This document shows positions 47,292 through 55,596 of a stretch of 64,000 nucleotides of DNA, piece after piece. The DNA lies in contig NZ_STFF01000001.1 of NCBI RefSeq assembly GCF_004834005.1, positions 929,347 through 993,346 of the forward strand. Reading direction: 5' to 3'. Position 1 is the first letter of the stretch. Each line of letters begins with the position of its first letter. Under the pieces are notes generated by a model. The model was not told the origin of the DNA and made no database searches. It worked only from the letters and a program-made list of their open reading frames with translations. Source of the stretch: Niastella caeni. Lineage in GTDB: Bacteria > Bacteroidota > Bacteroidia > Chitinophagales > Chitinophagaceae. A program made the position numbers and the translations under genes.

Positions 47292-50099
47292 ATGATTACA
47301 ATACGACCAATTATGAAGTGCTTGTCATCAATCGAACCGGGCAGCTTTGTTAAAGCCCGCCTGGTTTTATGGACCATTGTTTTGCTTGTATTTTTCGGGG
47401 CTTGTACCAGTGAACAGAAGCAGAGGTATTATACAATCGCGTTCTCGCAATGTGTAGAATCAGATGACTGGCGAAAAACCATGCTGCAGGAAATGAATCG
47501 CGAACTGGCTTTTCATCCCAATATAAATTTCCTTTACCGGCAAGCGGATGGTAACAGCCAGAAGCAGGTAGTGCAGGCGAACGAGTTGCTAAAGGAAGAT
47601 CCTGATCTGTTTATCATCTCTCCCAACGAAGGCGAACCATTGACCCCCGTGGTTAAACAGGCTTTTCTTAAAGGTATCCCTGTAATAGTGGTTGACCGCA
47701 AAGTAGCCACGCCCCATTACACCGCTTATATAGGCAGCGACAATTATGAAATTGGCAAAACGGCCGGCCAGTATGCTGTGCATCTGCTCAAAGGCAAAGG
47801 AAAGATCATTGAAATTACCGGGTTGCCTAAATCGTCGCCTGCCATAGAACGACACAACGGATTTGCCGACGCTATCAAAAACTATCCTTCGCTACAGGTG
47901 ATACAACAGATAAACGGCGAGTGGTTACCCGAAACGGCAAAAATTGAATTGTCGAAAATAGCAGCCCGTTATCCGGATGTAGACCTGGTATTTGCCCAAA
48001 ATGATATGATGGCGCAAGCTGCTTACGAGGTATTTAAAAACATGGTGGGCATTAAACCGTACATCATTGGAGTGGATGGTTTGCCGAGCACCGGTTTGAA
48101 ATTCGTTTCCGACAAAACAATAACTGCTACCATGCTTAACCCTACAGGGGGAGAGGAAATTATCAGTACAGCCGTAAAGATCCTTAATAAAGAAAATTTT
48201 CCCAGAGAAAATCTGATTCAAACTACGGTCATCGATTCAACCAACGTGCGCATTATGCAATTGCAGGTTGCGAAAGCTGCCAGTCAGCAATCACAAATTG
48301 AGCGGCAGGAAAACAGGCTGGAGGAACAAAAAAGGATCTATAACAACCAGCGCACATTTGTATACATACTGGTTTCATCGCTTTTTTTATCGCTTGTTTT
48401 AGGAGGCCTGGCATTTTACTCGCTGCAGCAATATCGCAAAATCAGTAAAAAGTTGCAGATACAAAACCAGGAAGTTCTTGAACAGCAGGCGCAATTGGTT
48501 CAAATGTCGGAAAAAGCAAAAGCTGCCAACGAGGCAAAAGTGAACTTTTTTACCAATATATCCCATGAATTCAGAACGCCTTTAACCCTGATCTTAGGAC
48601 CACTGGAAGATCTGATGGCCAGTAACAAAAACCAGTACAACACCAGCCAAACCATTGGTTTAATTCAAAAGAATGTAATGCGACTATTGCGACTGGTGAA
48701 CCAGCTAATGGATTTCAGAAAGATAGAGGTGGATAAAATGAAATTAAAAGCATCTGAAAACGATTTAATAGTTTTCGTTTCAGACATAATTCAATCGTAT
48801 AAAAGCATTGCTCAAAAGAGAAATATTGATTTAAGGTTGATCACGAAAGAACCACATTTGAATATCTGGATGGATGTAACGATGCTGGACAAGGTTATTT
48901 TTAATTTGCTTTCCAATGCGTTCAAGTTTACCAGGGACAATGGCTATATACATGTTTATATCAGCAAAAACGAAAACAGTAACAATGCTGTTATAAAAGT
49001 TGAAGATAATGGGATGGGCATGTCGAAAGATGCTCTTGAACATGCATTTGATATATTTTACCAGGGTGAATATGAGAACTACAAAGGGTCGGGGCTTGGT
49101 TTGGCGTTGTCGAAAAATCTGATTGAACTGCATAAAGGTTCCATTACTGTAGCAAGTGAAAATTTAAAAGGTACTACATTCGAAATTCGCCTGCCGCTGG
49201 GCAGTGAACATCTTGCAAAAGACGAAAGAGTGAATTCATCGCCTGAGGCAATTAATTTAATCAGATACGAACATGAAAAGATATATACTGCTGATCTTAC
49301 TACCGAACCAACCGTAAAGCCTGAAGTAGAATCAAGCCAAACAAAAAAAGAATATACGGTTTTGATCATCGAAGACAATGCAGATCTTCGGCAATTTCTG
49401 GCAAAAAAATTAAATACGCAATACGAAATACTGGAAGCAGATAACGGCCAAACGGCTTTGCAGCAGGCTTTCGATCATATTCCAGACCTGATCATTTGCG
49501 ATGTGGTGATCCCTGGTAAAGATGGCCTGGCGCTAACCCGTATTATTAAAACCGATTTCCGTACTTCGCATATCCCTGTTGTTTTATTAACTGCCAAAAC
49601 TTCGATAGAGCAGCAAATTGAAGGCATGAAAAATTGGGCAGACGCCTATGTTACAAAGCCTTTCAACACACTATTTCTCGATCAAACTATAAAAAGCCTG
49701 TTGACCAACCGCGCGCGGTTGAAAGAACATTTTACCGGTGAAACACCTGTTGCTTTAAATACACAAACAATAAGTAAACCCGACAGGAAGTTTGTTAGTG
49801 AATTTACAGCTTTGGTAGAAAGTAATTTGTCGAACGAAGATTTCAGCGTAGACAGCATTTGTAAGAACATGGGCATTTCAAGAGTTCAGTTGTATAAGAA
49901 GGTAAAGGCATTATTGAATATGAATGTTAATGATTATATTTTGAATACGAGATTGCAGAAGGCCAAATACCTTTTAAAGAATGAATCCTTTACTATTGCA
50001 GAGATAGCATCCAGAACAGGGTTCACCTCTCCGGCTTATTTCTCAACTGTCTTTAAAACAAAAGTGGGGGTAACACCGAAAGAATTCAGGGAGAAGTAA
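47292..50099 (+). CDS. Hybrid two-component regulator with periplasmic sugar-binding sensor (HTCS)
   Basis: A 935-residue one-chain regulator. The sensor (about 45-312) is a periplasmic-binding-protein domain of the LacI/ribose-binding type: YYTIAFSQCVESDDWRKTM, SPNEGEPLTPVVKQAFLKGIPVIVVDR, VFAQNDMMAQAAYEVF, IIGVDGLPSTGLKFV. A membrane helix (about 355-378) and coiled linker lead to HisKA with His425 in SHEFRTP, a HATPase domain (about 535-637), a receiver with Asp737 in CDVVIPGKDG and an AraC-type HTH (about 853-934). Known members with this sensor bind free monosaccharides such as fructose. No sugar-uptake locus is adjacent within the window, so the target is not evident. Confidence 0.94.
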   Translation: MITIRPIMKCLSSIEPGSFVKARLVLWTIVLLVFFGACTSEQKQRYYTIAFSQCVESDDWRKTMLQEMNRELAFHPNINFLYRQADGNSQKQVVQANELLKEDPDLFIISPNEGEPLTPVVKQAFLKGIPVIVVDRKVATPHYTAYIGSDNYEIGKTAGQYAVHLLKGKGKIIEITGLPKSSPAIERHNGFADAIKNYPSLQVIQQINGEWLPETAKIELSKIAARYPDVDLVFAQNDMMAQAAYEVFKNMVGIKPYIIGVDGLPSTGLKFVSDKTITATMLNPTGGEEIISTAVKILNKENFPRENLIQTTVIDSTNVRIMQLQVAKAASQQSQIERQENRLEEQKRIYNNQRTFVYILVSSLFLSLVLGGLAFYSLQQYRKISKKLQIQNQEVLEQQAQLVQMSEKAKAANEAKVNFFTNISHEFRTPLTLILGPLEDLMASNKNQYNTSQTIGLIQKNVMRLLRLVNQLMDFRKIEVDKMKLKASENDLIVFVSDIIQSYKSIAQKRNIDLRLITKEPHLNIWMDVTMLDKVIFNLLSNAFKFTRDNGYIHVYISKNENSNNAVIKVEDNGMGMSKDALEHAFDIFYQGEYENYKGSGLGLALSKNLIELHKGSITVASENLKGTTFEIRLPLGSEHLAKDERVNSSPEAINLIRYEHEKIYTADLTTEPTVKPEVESSQTKKEYTVLIIEDNADLRQFLAKKLNTQYEILEADNGQTALQQAFDHIPDLIICDVVIPGKDGLALTRIIKTDFRTSHIPVVLLTAKTSIEQQIEGMKNWADAYVTKPFNTLFLDQTIKSLLTNRARLKEHFTGETPVALNTQTISKPDRKFVSEFTALVESNLSNEDFSVDSICKNMGISRVQLYKKVKALLNMNVNDYILNTRLQKAKYLLKNESFTIAEIASRTGFTSPAYFSTVFKTKVGVTPKEFREK

Positions 50100-50399
50100 A
50101 TTTTGATGGTTGCTTTAACTACTTCGATTTCCATTCCTTTGGCTTTCAAATATTTGCCTATCAAGAGGTACAATTCACGGCCATGCCTATCTCAATATTT
50201 TTCGTTTCCTGCTTTACGTTAACACCTGCAAGTCATCCCCATAAAACGATTATATGTTCCTGATGCTACCAAATAGCCAAAGCGGTATAGGGAAAGTTGC
50301 CAGGCGCTCTTATATTGCTTATAAAGTACATGATAAAAATCATACCCACCTATAATGCCAGTCATTCACGCTGAGATATCATTAAAATAGCTTTGGGAT
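50100..50399. other. Intergenic stretch carrying direct repeat copy A
   Basis: These 300 bp hold the left copy of a ~150-bp diverged repeat (listed separately) and the promoter region of the small metal-related gene pair. No gene is supported. Confidence 0.4.
50129..50280. repeat. Diverged ~150-bp direct repeat, copy A
   Basis: This segment matches 53537-53695 in the same orientation over almost its whole length. Shared blocks include CGGCCATGCCTATCTCAATA, AAGAGGTACAA and TATGTTCCTGAT. The two copies flank a 3.3-kb stretch with three genes. I do not recognise the repeat family. Confidence 0.7.
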
Positions 50400-50780
50400 G
50401 TGAAAAAAATCAAAGTGATATTACTTCTCCTGATTTACGCTGGCAGCGTATTTGGAGTAACTGTTAATTATCATTATTGCTGTGGGAACCTGGTAAAAAT
50501 TTCAATCCTGGGTTCTAATAAACCCCAAGGCTGTGCCTGCAATCCAAAGAAAATGAAGGGTTGCTGCAAAGACTACTTTAGCTACCAGAGGAATGAAAAC
50601 CATAGAGTGGCACAAAACTATGAATGCATCATTGCTCCACCAATGATACATGAATCGACTACATTATATTATATTGATCTCTTTTTTTCACCTGACCAAG
50701 ATGTAGCATACTATATCAAAGGTACTCCCCGAAGTAAATCCGAGCCTCTTTTTCTATTCTTCCATGTACTTCGAATTTGA
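50400..50780 (+). CDS. HYC_CC_PP family small exported protein
   Basis: A 126-residue protein starting at a GTG codon (50400). A signal-like helix (KVILLLLIYAGSVFGVTVN) precedes YHYCCGNLVKISILG; CACNPKKMKGCCKDY and IAPPMIHES follow, giving the His-Tyr-Cys, Cys-Cys and Pro-Pro marks after which the family is named. Family members are common in Bacteroidota near metal efflux genes. The next gene carries heavy-metal-binding domains, which supports a role with copper or similar ions. Biochemistry of the family is not known to me. Confidence 0.8.
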   Translation: MKKIKVILLLLIYAGSVFGVTVNYHYCCGNLVKISILGSNKPQGCACNPKKMKGCCKDYFSYQRNENHRVAQNYECIIAPPMIHESTTLYYIDLFFSPDQDVAYYIKGTPRSKSEPLFLFFHVLRI

Positions 50781-50897
50781 TACCCGTTATATAGCCTTCA
50801 TTATTACCTGAATGGGTATTTAAAATATTTCTATAGAACTCATTCTCAGCCCTATTTCATATACTGACCATTATTAACCATTTCTAAATAAACTAAA

Positions 50898-51332
50898 ATG
50901 AAAAATATAATAATACTTACAATGGCATTGCTATTCGCTTCTCCTGTTGTTTTTGCACAAACAAAAGCAGGCAAAACAGATACAACAAAGCATGCAACAT
51001 TTTATACCTGTGAGAAGCACCCAGACTTCATTAGTGACAAGCCTGGGAAATGTCCAAAATGTGGTATGGAACTTAATCTCTCTACAAAGGAACAAATGAA
51101 AGCAGGTATAACAAAAAATTATGCCTGTCCTGTACATCTGGATGTTCAAAAACATGATCCTGGTAAATGTCCCAAATGCGGGAGGAAACTGAATCTGTCT
51201 CCAAAGGAACAAATGAAGGCTGAGGTTGCAAAAGTTTATACGTGTCCCATGCATCCCCAAGTAGCGTTGGATAAAGATGGTAAATGCCCAAAGTGTGGTA
51301 ACGCCCTGGTTGAAAAGAAACAAAATAAATAA
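50898..51332 (+). CDS. Exported protein with three heavy-metal-binding domains
   Basis: A 144-residue protein with a signal peptide (ending VVFAQ) and three copies of a short domain: YTCEKHPDFISDKPGKCPKCGMEL, YACPVHLDVQKHDPGKCPKCGRKL and YTCPMHPQVALDKDGKCPKCGNALV. Each has the pattern C-x2-H-x(n)-C-P-x-C-G of the heavy-metal-binding domain found in copper/silver efflux proteins. Such a stand-alone triple-domain protein would bind metal ions in the periplasm. In the middle copy Leu replaces the usual Pro after His. It follows the HYC_CC_PP gene by 117 bp on the same strand. Confidence 0.88.
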   Translation: MKNIIILTMALLFASPVVFAQTKAGKTDTTKHATFYTCEKHPDFISDKPGKCPKCGMELNLSTKEQMKAGITKNYACPVHLDVQKHDPGKCPKCGRKLNLSPKEQMKAEVAKVYTCPMHPQVALDKDGKCPKCGNALVEKKQNK

Positions 51333-52280
51333 CAGCAGGCGGTGGCATCCAGTACCAAACCCATAAAGCAGTCTGTTCACAACTCGCGGCTTCACTACGA
51401 AAATATTATTAAACAATCGTGGTGAAGCCGCATGGGCAGACTAAAAATTTCAGTTCTTTAGAATGGCGTTTGCCCACGAGGGTTGGTACTTAGTGTAAGA
51501 GACCAGGTCCGTTGGGCCGGAATTGCATGCAATCGGAGATTCAGAAATTCACGCCTGGTATATTGTTTGTTTGCGGATTCCAACCCGGCGGATAGTAATC
51601 TATGTACAGGCTAATCGGGCAAATACCTGCTTCATAAGGAAGCATTGAACAGCATTACGGATGTGCAACCTTCCGTAATGCTGTTTGTTCGCTGTTGTTG
51701 CGGAAATATCTATAACAGAAGGAAGTATAGCATCAGCAAGCTCCGTATAACTTCATTTAATGAACCCAGTAACTATCTCATCACATTTAAGGTCTCACTC
51801 CAGCTTGTTGCGAGGGGCTTATTGAAATACTTTATTAAAGTGCGTATGGGGTATCAGTTAATACCAAACATAAATTTTACAAAGCACGGTTATTTGCCTA
51901 ACCTAATCAATGAGCGCCATCAGCATTTTACGGTTTAAAGATGAAGGCAGCCGAAGTGGTATCGAAAGGCATTGTGAGTATTATTCTTTGGTAGATTTAT
52001 TAAGGATGTTTGTAACCATAACTGGTTCACCTTTCACATTAGAGTCATGATATAAGGGAAGAATAGAATTAGCCGGTCTTTTGTAAAGCGCCTGGTAATA
52101 TATATTAGTGTTAGTGATGATAGCAATCATTTTATTTTTTCCTGAAATAACCGTTCTTTGTATAATCACAAACAGTTTCATTAAGATTCTGCCCCTGATA
52201 AAAGCTTCCTGTTTCCCACCAATCCAGCCATAACATCTTTTTTAGACAGATCCGGATTATTCACTTAAAAAGTTATAGTT
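51333..52280. other. Long intergenic stretch upstream of the T9SS protein gene
   Basis: Apart from the hairpin, these 948 bp contain no gene I can support. Two frames of 97 codons (51645-51938, plus) and 66 codons (51981-52181, minus) lack recognisable domains. A second inverted pair, CATTACGGA near 51652 and TCCGTAATG near 51673, lies about halfway. It may hold decayed sequence. Confidence 0.4.
51386..51431 (+). terminator. Hairpin downstream of the metal-binding-domain gene
   Basis: GCGGCTTCAC (51386-51395) pairs with GTGAAGCCGC (51422-51431) around an AT-rich 26-nt loop, and GTCTG/CAGAC extends the pairing outside. No clear T run follows, so it may be a processing hairpin rather than a classic terminator. 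Confidence 0.5.
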
Positions 52281-53342
52281 ATGACAAGTAATTTTTACTT
52301 CCTGAACAAAGCTTTCAAAAGGATCTTTGGCAAGATTTTATGCGCATTATTTGCTATTTTAATGACAGGCAGCGTACAGCAGGGCCATGCACAAAACTTT
52401 GTTATCGGGGGCGTTAGTTATATTGCCTGTTCTCCTTCCGAGACTGTCGTGGCGCCCTTCACTACCACAGCTGGTGGTGTCACAACGAATCTTTATTCGA
52501 GCTTGGTTTTGATCAAGGTTTCGGGAACCGGCCAGGCGTCCGGTACGTCATTGAATGATGCGTTCTATTTTAATCTTCCGGAAAATCCCACGCAGGATCC
52601 CAATATCTCTCTCCTGGTCATAACCACAGGAGCATCTGTCTTTGAAGCGCCTGTTAATCCCAATACTGCGACGCGGCACATTGTTTATGATGTGGATGCT
52701 GGTACTGCTGTAACGCCGCCTTATGTGCCCGCATTCAGGGCAGACAATACCTACACCTTTGTTATAAACATGAATACGTTAGTGCCGGCGCCCACTGGTC
52801 CCGCTATGCTAAGGTTCGGTGTAAATGACCTATTTACTATTGATAACAGCGGAGCTTATACCGTTCAGGTTACCCAGCTATGCGAAGGATGTGGCAAAAA
52901 TGGCGATAAAGCCCTTATCTGTCATAATGGAAATGAGATCTGTGTCAGCCAGAGTGCTGTAAAAAGCCATATCGGTCATGGAGATGTATTTGGTCATTGC
53001 CCTTTAGCCTCTATACAGAGTGGGAGTGAAACAAGAAGGGAAACTGTAGAGACTGATGGCGTACTGCCCGATAAACTGCAGGTATCGGTATCTCCAAACC
53101 CTGCATTAAATTCAACCAGAATATTTTATGAACTCCCATTTGATGGCCATGTTGTTATAAAGGTTTATGACCTTTTAGGCAAAGAAATTGCAACGCTTGT
53201 AAATGCAGACAGCAGAGCGGGTTATTACAGCAAAGAATTCAATGTATCAACGCTTCAGAAAGGTTTATATTTTTATCGAACTACTGTAAAAACAAAAAGC
53301 AAAGTATGGGTGCAAACCGGAAAGATCAATGTCGTAAAATAA
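52281..53342 (+). CDS. Secreted T9SS-sorted protein with a Cys/His motif, function unknown
   Basis: A 353-residue exported protein. The signal region extends to about residue 38 (ending GHAQN). A beta-rich domain (about 40-205) follows. Then comes a short Cys/His module, CEGCGKNGDKALICHNGNEICVSQSAVKSHIGHGDVFGHC, seen in many Bacteroidota surface proteins between the body and the sorting tail. The end is a type IX sorting domain (VSPNPALNSTRIFYELPFDG to VQTGKINVVK). I do not recognise the main domain. A strong terminator follows. Confidence 0.78.
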   Translation: MTSNFYFLNKAFKRIFGKILCALFAILMTGSVQQGHAQNFVIGGVSYIACSPSETVVAPFTTTAGGVTTNLYSSLVLIKVSGTGQASGTSLNDAFYFNLPENPTQDPNISLLVITTGASVFEAPVNPNTATRHIVYDVDAGTAVTPPYVPAFRADNTYTFVINMNTLVPAPTGPAMLRFGVNDLFTIDNSGAYTVQVTQLCEGCGKNGDKALICHNGNEICVSQSAVKSHIGHGDVFGHCPLASIQSGSETRRETVETDGVLPDKLQVSVSPNPALNSTRIFYELPFDGHVVIKVYDLLGKEIATLVNADSRAGYYSKEFNVSTLQKGLYFYRTTVKTKSKVWVQTGKINVVK

Positions 53343-53411
53343 ATTCTTTATTGCCTGTTCAAATAATTCATTCACTGGGCCAACACCTGGTTGAACGATA
53401 AACCTTTAGTT

Positions 53412-53458
53412 CTGGCGCCACGCTTGATGTCAACAGGAAGCTGTGGCGCCAGTTTTTT
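53412..53458 (+). terminator. Rho-independent terminator after the T9SS protein gene
   Basis: CTGGCGCCACgCTT pairs with AAGCtGTGGCGCCAG around a 12-nt loop and is followed by six T (53453-53458). It lies 70 bp after the stop codon. Confidence 0.88.
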
Positions 53459-53536
53459 ACTGAAAAGCATTAACATAGGAAAGCTGATGAAAACAAGGAA
53501 AAGTAAAAGAAAGGCCCTACTTCCCAATACAGAATT

Positions 53537-53695
53537 TACATTCCGTTGACTTTCAAACATTTGCTTACCAAGAGGTACAAACGAGGTACAATTTACGGCC
53601 ATGCCTATCTCAATATTTTCGTTTCTTGCTTTAAGTTAACGAGACATTCCATAAAGCAAATTTATGTTCCTGATACTACCGATAAATAAGCTGGC
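53537..53695. repeat. Diverged ~150-bp direct repeat, copy B
   Basis: Counterpart of copy A at 50129-50280. Here the block GAGGTACAA is locally doubled (GAGGTACAAACGAGGTACAA). It lies about 120 bp from the excisionase-like gene that borders the defence operon. Confidence 0.7.
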
Positions 53696-53817
53696 TATTT
53701 ATTAAGAATGCCTAAATAGAATAATAAGAGGTTCGCAATATACAAACGACACCTGTGACTGCCTTCACAATGTGGCAGTCTTCACATCGAAATATTTTTC
53801 TGTTAACGAACTTCAAA

Positions 53818-54102
53818 CTACTGTAGGTTTGAAAACGACTTGATATCTTCTTTCAATTCCGACAAGTAAAAATATTTTTTCTTACTCCCTAAATCGTGCC
53901 GTCTGATATATCCGAGTTGTACATATCTCCGCAACGTAGGCGCCGATACACTCAAATATTTACAAGCTTGTCTTATTGTTAACTGTTGCTCTTCATTCCC
54001 CATTTGTAGTTTATATTCATTCAAGCAGTCTTTAACGATGTTTTTAATGAAGCTTTTTGCTTCATCCTCAGTATATCCCACAAATAATATTTCACGTCTC
54101 AT
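53818..54102 (-). CDS. Excisionase-like HTH protein
   Basis: I choose the ATG at 54102 (94 residues), since the upstream extension to 54195 is hydrophobic and unlike the family. The C-terminal half is a MerR/excisionase-type HTH_17 domain: QLTIRQACKYLSVSAPTLRRYVQLGYIRRHDLGSKKKYFYLSELKEDIKSF. In Bacteroidota such proteins are common in integrative elements and next to restriction genes. It lies downstream of the defence operon with a 268-bp gap that contains no gene, so it may be independently expressed. No integrase is seen in the window. Confidence 0.75.
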   Translation of the reverse strand: MRREILFVGYTEDEAKSFIKNIVKDCLNEYKLQMGNEEQQLTIRQACKYLSVSAPTLRRYVQLGYIRRHDLGSKKKYFYLSELKEDIKSFSNLQ

Positions 54103-54370
54103 AAAAAATACAGCAAGAAGTACTAGTACACTTCCTCTTAAATATTTATCCAGAAAATCTGTTCGAGGTACAAAAATATATATAAAGCCAGTCAATTATA
54201 CATAGCAATAATAATCAATCAAATAGATTCTGCGCGGGAAACGCCGGTCAGCAAACGCTCACTATTGCTAGCCGCCACGGCTGCAGGGGCGTACAGTACG
54301 ACTAATTTCTCATAAACGTTCCTGCCAATAACATTGTAAAGACTTGCCAAGCTTTTCGTGGTCGGATAAG

Positions 54371-55075
54371 CTACATAGGCCTTCTATCAATGATTTCGTA
54401 TGTACCATTTCCCATTACTAGTATTAAATAATTTCCTTCCCTCTGCTCTTCATTTTGCTGCCCTTCTGGTTCTATGGATGTAAGCCAAAACCAAGGGCCT
54501 TTGCAAGCGCATTGCCATTCATCTTCCTTTCCCAAAGCATTTCTATTTCCGCACCCCCAACACCACACATGGAATTTGCCACATTCATCACATTTGCCAG
54601 TTGATTGCACAACAACAGTACCCTCAACAATAATTCCGGGCGTCGCATCCCAAAGCACCAAACCATCGATACAGCTTAGGTTTCTGCATTTATCCCATGA
54701 ATTGAGATCAAAATATTCTATCTGCTCCGGCGAGATTAATCTAATTCCTATATGATCCTGAGCCCTTCGCCCAGCCGCCTTCGTATAGCCATTTGAACAT
54801 ACAATAAATCCCCTCTGTGCGCCCACATCCTTCATCAAACCTTCAAATGCCTCAACTTCTTTTATATCGACGGGTCGACTTCTATTTTTAGCATCAATAA
54901 TTATCCGTTTACTCAAATCTGTATTATATCTATAATCGACTAAAACATCAATCTGTCTTTTGCGCTGGCTAATATGACCTTTGATGCGAGCATTAGGAAT
55001 TACTGTAAATGAATCATAATACTCATCGGAAGTTAGTAAAGCTACAAGCCTTTCAAAAATTCGCCATTCTTTCAT
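54371..55075 (-). CDS. Mrr-like PD-(D/E)XK restriction endonuclease with zinc-ribbon tail
   Basis: A 234-residue protein. The Mrr-type catalytic core (about 5-140) has Asp43 in RQIDVLV and Asp61-x-Lys63 in RIIIDAKNR, followed by the helix VEAFEGLMKDVGAQRGFIVCSNGYTKAAGRRAQDHIGI, typical of Mrr_cat. The C-terminal part (about 155-195) has paired cysteines, CDECGKFHVWCWGCG and WQCAC, a probable zinc ribbon for DNA or protein contact. Mrr enzymes often cut methylated DNA, yet this one is next to a methyltransferase, so its target needs testing. It starts 113 bp after the vsr stop and may be the end of the operon or a separate unit. Confidence 0.82.
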   Translation of the reverse strand: MKEWRIFERLVALLTSDEYYDSFTVIPNARIKGHISQRKRQIDVLVDYRYNTDLSKRIIIDAKNRSRPVDIKEVEAFEGLMKDVGAQRGFIVCSNGYTKAAGRRAQDHIGIRLISPEQIEYFDLNSWDKCRNLSCIDGLVLWDATPGIIVEGTVVVQSTGKCDECGKFHVWCWGCGNRNALGKEDEWQCACKGPWFWLTSIEPEGQQNEEQREGNYLILVMGNGTYEIIDRRPM

Positions 55076-55188
55076 TATTGCACGTTGAAGTTCTTATACT
55101 GTATATACATCGTGACTGAAATTAATGTCGGATTTACCAAAAAATTCTCCACGGGATTTCCTTTACCGCTATTATTAGACAATAAAAG

Positions 55189-55596
55189 CTATTTAAGGTT
55201 AGAGACAATTTTATTCAAAGTCATTTCAAGTTGCTTTTCGATTTCACATTCCCAAACCACTATTACATTCCAGCCAGCTAATTCCAAAGCGTCAATATTT
55301 ATTTTATCCTTTTTGATATTTCGCTCCAATTTCTCTTTCCAAAATTTTGAATTACTAGAAGGTACGCGACCTTCCCTGCAATCTTTATGATAATGCCAAA
55401 AACATCCATGGACAAAGATTGCAGTTTTATACTTTGCCAAAACAATATCAGGCGTCCCTGGCAACTTTTTTACATGAATCCGGTATCTGAGTCCTAATCG
55501 AAAAAGGGCAGATCGCAAAAGCCGTTCTGGCTTTGTGTTTTTCCCTTTAATTTTAGCCATTACCAGACTTCGCTTTTGCTTTGACCATATGTCCAT
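55189..55596 (-). CDS. vsr: Very short patch repair endonuclease (Vsr)
   Basis: A 135-residue Vsr family protein. It nicks DNA next to T:G mismatches made by deamination of 5-methylcytosine. The start at 55596 is supported because the conserved opening WSKQKRSLVMAKIKGKNTKPE begins there. Asp50 in GTPDIVL and His63 and His68 in FVHGCFWHYHKDC match the catalytic residues of E. coli Vsr; Cys65, His70 and Cys73 match its structural zinc site. The gene overlaps the end of the methyltransferase gene by 44 bp, so the two are translated together. Vsr protects the host from mutations at the sites its partner methylates. Confidence 0.96.
   Translation of the reverse strand: MDIWSKQKRSLVMAKIKGKNTKPERLLRSALFRLGLRYRIHVKKLPGTPDIVLAKYKTAIFVHGCFWHYHKDCREGRVPSSNSKFWKEKLERNIKKDKINIDALELAGWNVIVVWECEIEKQLEMTLNKIVSNLK

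Larger units (their letters stand above)
53343..53817. other. Intergenic stretch between the T9SS gene and the HTH gene
   Basis: It holds the terminator and the right copy of the ~150-bp direct repeat. A 76-codon minus-strand frame (53372-53602) runs through both and is probably not a gene. Confidence 0.5.

Noticed and set aside
51645..51938. 97-codon plus-strand frame in the gap after the metal-related genes
   Set aside because: No domain, no signal peptide and no neighbour link; the composition looks non-coding.
51981..52181. 66-codon minus-strand frame upstream of the T9SS gene
   Set aside because: It lies in the expected promoter region of the T9SS gene and shows no family feature.
53372..53602. 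76-codon minus-strand frame
   Set aside because: It runs through a strong terminator stem and a direct-repeat copy, and the matching frame in the other repeat copy is broken.
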